The notes beneath the pieces are model-generated. The model was given only the letters and a program-made list of their open reading frames with translations. It had not been told where the DNA came from and ran no database searches. DNA of 64,000 nt from Litoditis marina (taxonomy: Eukaryota; Nematoda; Chromadorea; Rhabditida; Rhabditidae), in contig OZ038435.1 of assembly GCA_964036275.1 (NCBI GenBank), positions 27,571,521-27,635,520 on the forward strand, read 5' to 3'. Each line of letters starts with the position of its first letter. Within the stretch, counting starts at the first letter, position 1. The translations under genes and the position numbers were made by a program. Shown here in pieces: positions 28,501 to 40,500 of this stretch.

Positions 28501-31500
28501 GATGGAGGTTTATTGCCAACCGATGAGAACAAACGTCCAATTCACACCGTTGTTGGACCTGACGGAAGTATCCTACCTACTGATGAATCGGGCGCTGTCA
28601 TTGGTATTGATGGAATTGTCATTCCAACTGACACCAGTGGAACACCCCTTGGAGAAGATGGTGCACCTCTTCCAACAGATGCTAGTGGCAACTACGTTAC
28701 CGTGCCTAGTGGAGAAGAGGGAGTTCAGAAGGAGTTGCCGACCGACGAGAGTGGAAGCGTAATCTACCCAGTAACCAGTCCTGATGGAAGTCCATTGCCA
28801 ACGGACGCAACCGGACACTATGTCACCGCAGATGGAACAATTGTCGCGACAGACGAACAAGGAAGCCCACTGGGACCTGATGGACAAGTACTTCCTACAG
28901 ATGAGGCAGGTAATCACATCTACCCTGCTGTCGGACCTGATGGAGGTTTATTGCCAACCGATGAGAACAAACGTCCGATTCACACCGTTGTTGGACCTGA
29001 CGGAAGTACCCTACCTACTGATGAATCGGGCGCTGTTATTGGTATTGATGGAAATGTCATCCCAACTGACGCCAGTGGAACACCCCTTGGAGAAGATGGT
29101 GCACCCCTTCCAACAGATGCTAGTGGCAACTACGTTGTCGTACCTAGTGGAGAAGAGGGAGTTCAGAAGGAGTTGCCGACCGACGAGAGTGGCAGCGTGA
29201 TCTACCCAGTGACCAGTCCTGATGGAAGTCCATTGCCAACGGACGCAACCGGACACCATGTCACCGCAGATGGAACAATTGTCGCAACAGACGAACAAGG
29301 AAGCCCACTGGGACCTGATGGGCAAGTACTTCCTACAGATGACGCAGGTAATCACATCTACCCTGCTGTCGGACCGGATGGAGGTTTATTGCCAACCGAT
29401 GAGAACAAACGTCCAATTCACACCGTTGTTGGACCTGACGGAAGTATCCTACCTACTGATGAATCGGGCGCTGTCATTGGTATTGATGGAATTGTCATTC
29501 CAACTGACACCAGTGGAACACCCCTTGGAGAAGATGGTGCACCTCTTCCAACAGATGCTAGTGGCAACTACGTTACCGTGCCTAGTGGAGAAGAGGGAGT
29601 TCAGAAGGAGTTGCCGACCGACGAGAGTGGAAGCGTAATCTACCCAGTAACCAGTCCTGATGGAAGTCCATTGCCAACGGACGCAACCGGACACTATGTC
29701 ACCGCAGATGGAACAATTGTCGCGACAGACGAACAAGGAAGCCCACTGGGACCTGATGGACAAGTACTTCCTACAGATGAGGCAGGTAATCACATCTACC
29801 CTGCTGTCGGACCTGATGGAGGTTTATTGCCAACCGATGAGAACAAACGTCCAATTCACACCGTTGTTGGACCTGACGGAAGTACCCTACCTACTGATGA
29901 ATCGGGCGCTGTTATTGGTATTGATGGAAATGTCATCCCAACTGACGCCAGTGGAACACCCCTTGGAGAAGATGGTGCACCCCTTCCAACAGATGCTAGT
30001 GGCAACTACGTTACCGTACCTAGTGGAGAAGAGGGAGTTCGGAAGGAGGTGCCGACCGACGAGAGTGGCAACGTGATCTACCCAGTGACCAGTCCTGATG
30101 GAAGTCCATTGCCAACGGACGCAACCGGACACCATGTCACCGCAGATGGAACAATTGTCGCAACAGACGAACAAGGAAGCCCACTGGGACCTGATGGACA
30201 AGTACTTCCTACAGATGACGCAGGCAATCACATCTACCCTGCCGTCGGACCGGATGGAGGTTTATTGCCAACCGATGAGAACAAACGTCCAATTCACACC
30301 GTTGTTGGACCTGACGGAAGTATCCTACCTACTGATGAATCGGGCGCTGTCATTGGTGTTGATGGAATTGTCATTCCAACTGACGCCAGTGGAACACCCC
30401 TTGGAGAAGATGGTGCACCTCTTCCAACAGATGCCAGTGGCAACTACGTTGTCGTACCTAGTGGAGAAGAGGGAGTTCAGAAGGAGTTGCCGACCGACGA
30501 GAGTGGCAGCGTGATCTACCTAGTGACCAGTCCTGATGGAAGTCCATTGCCAACGGACGCAACCGGACACCATGTCACCGCAGATGGAACAATTGTCGCA
30601 ACAGACGAACAAGGAAGCCCACTAGGACCTGATGGACAAGTACTTCCTACAGATGACGCAGGCAATCACATCTACCCTGCCGTCGGACCGGATGGAGGTT
30701 TATTGCCAACCGATGAGAACAAACGTCCAATTCACACCGTTGTTGGACCTGACGGAAGTATACTACCTACTGATGAATCGGGCGCTGTCATTGGTATTGA
30801 TGGAAATGTCATTCCAACTGACGCCAGTGGAATACCCCTTGGAGAAGATGGTGCACCTCTTCCAACAGGTGCCAGTGGCAACTACGTTGTCGTGCCTAGT
30901 GGAGAAGAGGGAGTTCAGAAAGAGTTGCCGACCGACGAGAGTGGCAGCGTGATCTACCCAGTAACCAGTCCTGATGGAAGTCCATTGCCAACGGACGCAA
31001 CCGGACACTATGTCACCGCAGATGGAACAATTGTCGCAACAGACGAACAAGGAAGCCCACTGGGACCTGATGGACAAGTACTTCCTACAGATGACGCAGG
31101 CAATCACATCTACCCTGCCGTCGGACCGGATGGAGGTTTATTGCCAACCGATAAGAACAAACGTCCAATTCACACCGTTGTTGGACCTGACGGAAGTATA
31201 CTACCTACTGTTGAATCGGGCGCTGCCATTGGTATTGATGGAAATGTCATTCCAACTGACGCCAGTGGAACACCCCTTGGAGAAGATGGTGCACCTCTTC
31301 CAACAGATGCCAGTGGCAACTACGTTGTCGTACCTAGTGGAGAAGAGGGAGTTCAGAAAGAGTTGCCGACCGACGAGAGTGGCAGCGTGATCTACCTAGT
31401 GACCAGTCCTGATGGAAGTCCATTGCCAACGGATGCAACCGGACACCATGTCACCGCAGATGGAACAATTGTCGCAACAGACGAACAAGGAATCCCACTG

Positions 31501-34500
31501 GGACCTGATGGACAAGTACTTCCTACAGATGACGCAGGCAATCACATCTACCCTGCCGTCGGACCGGATGGAGGTTTATTGCCAACCGATGAGAACAAAC
31601 GTCCAATTCACACCGTTGTTGGACCTGACGGAAGTATCCTACCTACTGATGAATCGGGCGCTGTCATTGGTATTGATGGAATTGTCATTCCAACTGACGC
31701 CAGTGGAACACCCCTTGGAGAAGATGGTGCACCTCTTCCAACAAATGCCAGTGGCAACTACGTTGTCGTACCTAGTGGAGAAGAGGGAGTTCAGAAGGAG
31801 TTGCCGACCGACAAGAGTGGCAGCGTGATCTACCCAGTGACCAGTCCTGATGGAAGTCCATTGCCAACGGACGCAACCGGACACCATGTCACCGCAGATG
31901 GAACAATTGTCGCAACAGACGAACAAGGAAGCCCACTGGGACCTGATGGACAAGTACTTCCTACAGATGACGCAGGTAATCACATCTACCCTGCTGTCGG
32001 ACCGGATGGAGGTTTATTGCCAACCGATGAGAACAAACGTCCAATTCACACCGTTGTTGGACCTGACGGAAGTATCCTACCTACTGATGAATCGGGCGCT
32101 GTTATTGGTATTGATGGAAATGTCATCCCAACTGACGCCAGTGGAACACCCCTTGGAGAAGATGGTGCACCTCTTCCAACAGATGCTAGTGGCAACTACG
32201 TTACCGTACCTAGTGGAGAAGAGGGAGTTCAGAAGGAGTTGCCGACCGACGAGAGTGGAAGCGTAATCTACCCAGTAACCAGTCCTGATGGAAGTCCATT
32301 GCCAACGGACGCAACCGGACACTATGTCACCGCAGATGGAACAATTGTCACGACAGACGAACAAGGAAGCCCACTGGGACCTAATGGACAAGTACTTCCT
32401 ACAGATGAGGCAGGTAATCACATCTACCCTGCTGTCGGACCTGATGGAGGGTTATTGCCAACCGATGAGAACAAACGTCCGATTCACACCGTTGTTGGAC
32501 CTGACGGAAGTATCCTACCTACTGATGAATCGGGCGCTGTTATTGGTATTGATGGAAATGTCATCCCAACTGACGCCAGTGGAACACCCCTTGGAGAAGA
32601 TGGTGCACCTCTTCCAACAGATGCCAGTGGCAACTACGTTGTCGTACCTAGTGGAGAAGAGGGAGTTCAGAAGGAGTTGCCGACCGACGAGAGTGGCAGC
32701 GTGATCTACCTAGTGACCAGTCCTGATGGAAGTCCATTGCCAACGGACGCAACCGGACACCATGTCACCGCAGATGGAACAATTGTCGCAACAGACGAAC
32801 AAGGAATCCCACTGGGACCTGATGGACAAGTACTTCCTACAGATGACGCAGGCAATCACATCTACCCTGCCGTCGGACCGGATGGAGGTTTATTGCCAAC
32901 CGATGAGAACAAACGTCCAATTCACACCGTTGTTGGACCTGACGGAAGTATCCTACCTACTGATGAATCGGGCGCTGTCATTGGTATTGATGGAATTATC
33001 ATTCCAACTGACGCCAGTGGAACACCCCTTGGAGAAGATGGTGCACCTCTTCCAACAGATGCCAGTGGCAACTACGTTGTCGTACCTAGTGGAGAAGAGG
33101 GAGTTCAGAAGGAGTTGCCGACCGACGAGAGTGGCAGCGTGATCTACCCAGTGACCAGTCCTGATGGAAGTCCATTGCCAACGGACGCAACCGGACACCA
33201 TGTCACCGCAGATGGAACAATTGTCGCAACAGACGAACAAGGAAGCCCACTGGGACCTGATGGACAAGTACTTCCTACAGATGACGCAGGTAATCACATC
33301 TACCCTGCTGTCGGACCGGATGGAGGTTTATTGCCAACCGATGAGAACAAACGTCCAATTCACACCGTTGTTGGACCTGACGGAAGTATCCTACCTACTG
33401 ATGAATCGGGCGCTGTCATTGGTATTGATGGAATTGTCATTCCAACTGACACCAGTGGAACACCCCTTGGAGAAGATGGTGCACCTCTTCCAACAGATGC
33501 TAGTGGCAACTACGTTACCGTGCCTAGTGGAGAAGAGGGAGTTCAGAAGGAGGTGCCGACCGACGAGAGTGGCAACGTGATCTACCCAGTTACCAGTCCT
33601 GATGGAAGTCCATTGCCAACGGACGCAACCGGACACCATGTCACCGCAGATGGAACAATTGTCGCAACAGACGAACAAGGAAGCCCACTGGGACCTGATG
33701 GACAAGTACTTCCTACAGATGACGCAGGTAATCACATCTACCCTGCTGTCGGACCTGATGGAGGTTTATTGCCAACCGATGAGAACAAACGTCCAATTCA
33801 CACCGTTGTTGGACCTGACGGAAGTATCCTACCTACTGATGAATCGGGCGCTGTTATTGGTATTGATGGAAATGTCATCCCAACTGACGCCAGTGGAACA
33901 CCCCTTGGAGAAGATGGTGCACCTCTCCCAACAGATGCTAGTGGTAACTACGTTACCGTGCCTAGTGGAGAAGAGGGAGTTCAGAAGGAGGTGCCGACCG
34001 ACGAGAGTGGCAACGTGATCTACCCAGTGACCAGTCCTGATGGAAGTCCATTGCCAACGGACGCAACCGGACACCATGTCACCGCAGATGGAACAATTGT
34101 CGCAACAGACGAACAAGGAAGCCCACTGGGACCTGATGGACAAGTACTTCCTACAGATGACGCAGGTAATCACATCTACCCTGCTGTCGGACCTGATGGA
34201 GGTTTATTGCCAACCGATGCGAACAAACGTCCAATTCACACCGTTGTTGGACCTGACGGAAGTATCCTACCTACTGATGAATCGGGCGCTGTTATTGGTA
34301 TTGATGGAAATGTCATCCCAACTGACGCCAGTGGAACACCCCTTGGAGAAGATGGTGCACCTCTTCCAACAGATGCTAGTGGCAACTACGTTACCGTGCC
34401 TAGTGGAGAAGAGGGAGTTCAGAAGGAGGTGCCGACCGACGAGAGTGGCAACGTGATCTACCCAGTGACCAGTCCTGATGGAAGTCCATTGCCAACGGAC

Positions 34501-37500
34501 GCAACCGGACACCATGTCACCGCAGATGGAACAATTGTCGCAACAGACGAACAAGGAAGCCCACTGGGACCTGATGGACAAGTACTTCCTACAGATGACG
34601 CAGGTAATCACATCTACCCTGCTGTCGGACCTGATGGAGGTTTATTGCCAACCGATGAGAACAAACGTCCGATTCACACCGTTGTTGGACCTGACGGAAG
34701 TATCCTACCTACTGATGAATCGGGCGCTGTCATTGGTATTGATGGAATTGTCATTCCAACTGACACCAGTGGAACACCCCTTGGAGAAGATGGTGCACCT
34801 CTTCCAACAGATGCTAGTGGCAACTACGTTGTCGTACCTAGTGGAGAAGAGGCAGTTCAGAAAGAGTTGCCGACCGACGAGAGTGGCAGCGTGATCTACC
34901 CAGTAACCAGTCCTGATGGAAGTCCATTGCCAACGGACGCAACCGGACACTATGTGACCGCAGATGGAACAATTGTTGCAACAGACGAACAAGGAAACCC
35001 ACTGGGACCTGATGGACAAGTACTTCCAACAGATGACACAGGTAATCACATCTACCCTGCTGTCGGACCTGATGGAGGTTTATTGCCAACCGATGAGAAC
35101 AAACGTCCAATTCACACCGTTGTTGGACCTGACGGAAGTATCCTACCTACTGATGAATCGGGCGCTGTCATTGGTATTGATGGAATTGTCATTCCAACTG
35201 ACGCCAGTGGAACACCCCTTGGAGAAGATGGTGAACCTCTTCCAACAGATGCCAGTGGCAACTACGTTGTCGGACCTAGTGGAGAAGAGGGAGTTCAGAA
35301 GAAGTTGCCGACCGACGAGAGTGACAGTGTGATCTACCCAGTGACCAATCCAGATGGAAGTCCATTGCCAACAGACTCAACCGGACACTATGTGACCGCA
35401 GATGGAACAATTGTTGAAACAGACGAACAAGGAAACCCACTGGGACCTGATGGACAAGTACTTCCAACAGACGACGCAGGCAATCACATCTACCCTGCCG
35501 TCGGACCTGATGGAGGTTTACTGCCGACCGATGAGAACAAACGTCCAATTCACATAGTTGTTGGACCTGACGGAAGTATCCTACCCACTGATGAATCAGG
35601 CGCTATCATTGGTATTGATGGAAATATCATTCCAACTGACGAAACAGGAACACCGTTAGACATAACAGGCAACCCGCTACCAACAGACAACACACAGAGA
35701 TATACTGCCCTGTCAAAGTCTCGATTCTGTAGGATCAACTCGAATTTAGAACTGATAATCGTACTTGATACATCTAGCAGTGTTAAAGTTCTAGACTATC
35801 GAGTTATGAAAGAACTTATCAAAACATTCCTCATCGATCAATTCGAACTTAGTCCAACAAGGGTCCGGGTTGGCGTGATGAAGTTTGGCGAGAATGTCGA
35901 AGTACCTGTTAGTCTGGGTGACTACGGAAGTGCTGACGACCTTCTCTACACTATCAGCGAAACACGCCGAATGAAGGGGAAACCGCATCTAGGAGGAGCT
36001 CTGCGAGAAGCCGCCGGAGAATTCGCCATTTCCGGAACAACCGCAGTGAACAAAGCAATCATCATCATGAAAAATGGAGAATCAATGTAAGTTAGATTGT
36101 TTCCAGATAAACATGTTCACGGATTTAGGATAGCGAATAGAAATATCAAAAAAAATGTATGATGGAGTGTTTAATAGTCAAACTACGGCTTCCCAATGAA
36201 GACTTAATTCATCATAAGATGTTTCCAATCTCTTACGTAAATTGAGAGAATAAAGTATTTATTCTGAAAACTTCCGAATTATTATTGAATCGAAAACGTT
36301 CAATCATGAAGTGACTGTTTTAACAAAGTATGTGAATTGATGACAAAATAGTTCCATTTTAGGGACGAAGTAAGCGAGCCTGCAGCTGTTCTCCGAGACG
36401 ACCTCGGGGTTGAGTTGTTTGTCATAGAAGCAGGCGACGACAACAGTGCTGCCCAGGATCGAGATATAACTTCCGAAGAGAATATTATTCGTCTCTCGCA
36501 GTGGCGCGGAGCCAATACGGATGAGCTGGGGGGAATTGCTACCACAATTTGCGAGGTTCGTATGTCGTATTTCACATCCGGAGGTGTGTTCTCTAGCTTC
36601 CGATTAAACAATGATCTTCCGGATAAAAAAACTTGAAATCAGTTCGGCAACTGATTTCAAGTTTTTTTTTTAATTTTTTTTTATTTGTCATTTTGTCATA
36701 AATTTGCTGAAATTTGTCATGTATTTGCTGAAAATTCGTCCAATTTTGTAAGAACGTGAGACAAGTGAGTTATGAACATGTAAATAAGGAAAATATCGTA
36801 AGCGTGGATGTATGCCGCCAGTATATAATCCATAATGTGTTTCAAGTTTGTCTTGTGTTTAAGCATTTCCCCAATGTTACCGCTCGTGGAAAGCCGTGGG
36901 CGCAGAAAAAAATCAGCACGTCGTACACTCACGTTCCAAGATCGTGCGAAAAGATAGACTACGAGGTAAGTGTTCATGACATTTATCACATTTCCTTAAA
37001 TACGAGATACTCGCCATGGTACTCGAGTGAACATACCGAGGTAGACCTATCTACTTCTAAACCAAACTATCTATTCAGGTCAAGTCTGTGCTGAAGAATT
37101 GAAAAAACGTATCATGCGTGTTCACGAATTTGTGAGGATTCTTCTCCTGTACCTATTTACCAAAAAAAATCCAACTCAGCATTGACTTTTATAAAAATGC
37201 AGATACCATGAAAACATTGTCCTCCGGGATCAATGATATGTTAAACTCTTCATATACTTCCCAACCGCGAATTTTTCCAGGCGGATGTAATTATAATGTT
37301 AGACTCCTCCGAGAACTTTGCTCCCAATGAGTTTTCGGTTATGAAAGAAAGTGTGGCAGCACTGGTGGATGAAGGCTTTGACCTGGCACCAGATGTAGTC
37401 CGCGTTGGATTCGTCATATACAGGTAACTTCTATTTCTCGAACCGTTATGATTCAGCCGAAACTCAGTAGCAAAGATATTTGTCCACTTGCCATCCGCAC

Positions 37501-40500
37501 CGCAATCTTTTTTTCTGGACTTTCCTGTCTCGTTTGTTTTTTACTAAAAAGTTCGACTGCAAAATTTAAATTTTACTCTTGGTTGGAACAGATGCCATGA
37601 AAACGATTTCACATTGAAAAAGTTGTGAATGAATATATGAGACGAACGTGGTTTTTGTACATACGCTATCCAGATATTCGCAGACTCAAGAGAAGATAAC
37701 ACGTTAATTGTACGGAAGAGAACTTTGCGTTAATCAGTTGATTCACTTTCATACAGTTGCAGTGTAATACAGTACACAGTGTGTCTTGCAGTAGGGAACT
37801 TCAGGATACGGTATTCCATAAAGTACAGCGCAAACCTCACATTATAGTGACAAGGTGGCGGTTCCTGTGGCTCTCGGTCACTACGAAGACCGAATTGACT
37901 TGATAGAAAAGATCAGCAACGCCGATAAGGTCAACGATGGAGAGGCTATCGCTCTCTACGGAATGAACGCCGCTAGGCAACAGTTCCAGGTGAACTATAT
38001 ACGATATTACAAAATCATAGCTATAGTTTGGTCTTCAAACACAAAGGCATCAAACTTGCAAGACAGCAGATTGAGACTAAATAACCATGTCTGCCCACTT
38101 CTCCAAGAACGACCCCTTGAGTCGTCATTTAGACAAAGACAGACAGCTCTTCGCATAATTGACCGTACCGTGTTCACAAAGGTTCGGTGCTGCCTAGATT
38201 CGTCCTTCGGAGATCAAAAACATAATAGTTGCTTTCCTTACCTATATGTTGCACATTTTGTGTAATAAATTTTATTATTATTATTATTAATTCAAACTAA
38301 TTAGTTTGTTCATTGATACACACCATAATTAACGAGTTCCAACCGAAAAGCAAGGGGATCAAACTACAAACACCTCGGGATAGGACAATATACACCGTAC
38401 ACGCTTGCTTTGAAAAGAGCGGTACCCTAAATATGTTGTTGTCGATCGATAAAATACATGCGCTGTTCACACAACGGTCGAGTTGTTTGTACTTTGAATC
38501 AAATGTGTTTTAGAAAATCAATATGCAATTTCCAGCTACACGGACGAGAGAACGCAACTAGAATCGTGATTATCATCACCAACGGTAAAAACAGGTTCGT
38601 TGTTTTTCATCCAATTTTTAAAAATAAGGATTAAACTACGAAAATATGCGAGACCAATAAAAATTACAAAAACTACCGCGCACGTTTCAAGGGCAAGGCT
38701 CGGTTCACTAGAAGTTTATTTGGTTTACATGTACAAACGTTTCCAATACAGCACGCCTAAGTTTAAACTTTGGCCGAGCGTAGGTGAAAACATATTTTCA
38801 TTCCCTGAACTAACGTGTTTAATTGTTGTTCCAGAGGCAATGCTGCCGGAGCTGCGTCAGAACTGCGCGAGACCTACAACGTCCAACTGTTCGTCCTGGC
38901 TGTGGCATCGGACGACAACCAACTGGCCTCGCTGAGAAGAATTGCTGGTGAGAAGAACAGTCGATAGTTTACCAATATGGTAGAGTTATACTAGAAGTAA
39001 ATTGAATAGCCACGTAAACTTAGGATTCTAATCAGGCTTCGTGCACTTTGTCATTGCACGATCCTGAGTTCTGCTATGTTTGACATGTTTCACGTGACTG
39101 TGCAATTGACTAACAGTATAGTTGCAAATCAAAAGATGCCATTCGGCATAGTTAGTCGTGGTGGCAGCCACGGTTGGAGATATAGAGCAAAGGTTCGGGA
39201 GATAGAATAGTGTAATTTACCCTGTTGTTCTCTCATAGTAATCGCATAGATTCAACTAACTGAATTAGGTGGACTGCAGAACTCGATAATTTCTGCGCGC
39301 GGTTGGTGCATTTAAAAAAAACTCGGAAACAAGCAGTTGGATAAACATCCAACTGATCAAAGTAAAAGCACTGACATTACGAAGAAATCAATATGCAAAA
39401 CTCACAATCAATAATTGGCAGGTCAACCATAATCGTTACAGGAAAAAAAACAGGGAAATGTTGTTTTAACCTGACCACAGCAGACGCTAGAGACGCAGAG
39501 TACCTGTGCACTTTTCACGCGCGAAAAGACAAGTATCGAATTTTTCATCATAAATCTGAATATAAGATAAAACGTTTCGAAGTGTAGGAAAACAAAAGTA
39601 AAATAGCGCTATTCCCTATTGTTGTGGAAAATAATTCAAATAATTATCAATTCACATCGCGAGTAACATTCTTGTCGGAGATTACTCAAAACTAAACTGC
39701 AAACTCTTAGCACATCCCAGTCATTTGGTAATGAAGGTTTTCTGTCTCAAAATGCATATACAACGCCGAAAATTAAAATGTGGTTAGTCAAACATTGAAA
39801 TACACTTAAATTGAGGACCTCAAAATTTTATTTTCACAAAACATAGTTTTCAGTTTTCGTATATTGATTCTCATTCAATTTAATGTTCACATTTCAAAAA
39901 GAAGAGAAGATTCACATAACATATAAAAGAGTAGAATGGTAATAACGGGGGCTGCAGCAATCTGGAACAGACTGAAGGTTACATTGCAAACTTGTTGGTT
40001 GGTTGATTATTGGTGTCGGCGCCGAGCCGTTACGGGACAACTGTTATGCAATCATGAATTGCATAATTTCGGAAGTCTATATACATATTACGTGGAAACT
40101 CATTTTGCGAAATTTACAATCAATGAACTGCGTTTCACAAACCCTACGTAAAATCCGTTTTCGAAAGGGTTTAACAAAACATGTCCCAATATTTCTGCTC
40201 GCTTTTTGTACGGTTATCTTCTTAGCACACATTAATCGCGTTGAGCTGTTGGTAGCCAATTGCTTTATTGCCATTATCGCAAAACGGTTCCTTCAATCCA
40301 ACTTTCTGACTTGCAGGCGAAGAGTATCCGGACCGCGTATTCTCCGTCGAGTCTCCGTACGATCTAGACGACGAGGCCACGGCTATCAGCCGTCGACTAT
40401 GCGGCTATAGTACCCCCGCACAGACCTCCACCACCTCTAGCGGCACCCACCGGACCACCAAGAGAGAAGTGGACGGCGCAAGGTGGGATTTTACCAAATT

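Larger units (their letters stand above)
36906..40402 (+). other. VWA domain 3 (exons 4-9)
   Basis: Spliced exons read SCEKIDYE, then [33 protein letters not shown], a helix with [27 protein letters not shown], a helix, [12 protein letters not shown] and a closing helix ending in Cys. It is a clear VWA. The metal motif is DSSEN, missing the last Ser of DxSxS, and the later Asp is Asn (TNGKN), so it is probably metal-free. A Thr-rich linker ([13 protein letters not shown]) ending in KRE follows in exon 9. Confidence 0.8.

Noticed and set aside
14194..35548. Repeated 79-138-codon plus-strand and 82-114-codon minus-strand ORFs across array B
   Set aside because: They are shadows of the 146-residue unit in other frames. 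Their lengths change whenever a substitution in the main frame makes or removes a stop, showing no selection.
1..36086. CRISPR-like or satellite array
   Set aside because: There are no short repeats with unique spacers, and the whole array is one open coding frame bounded by splice sites.
36415..38935. Isolated plus-strand ORFs at 36415, 37855, 38313 and 38600
   Set aside because: Where they overlap real exons (36363-36555, 37848-37989, 38835-38947) they are the exon frame, or another frame, read on into introns. The rest is intron.
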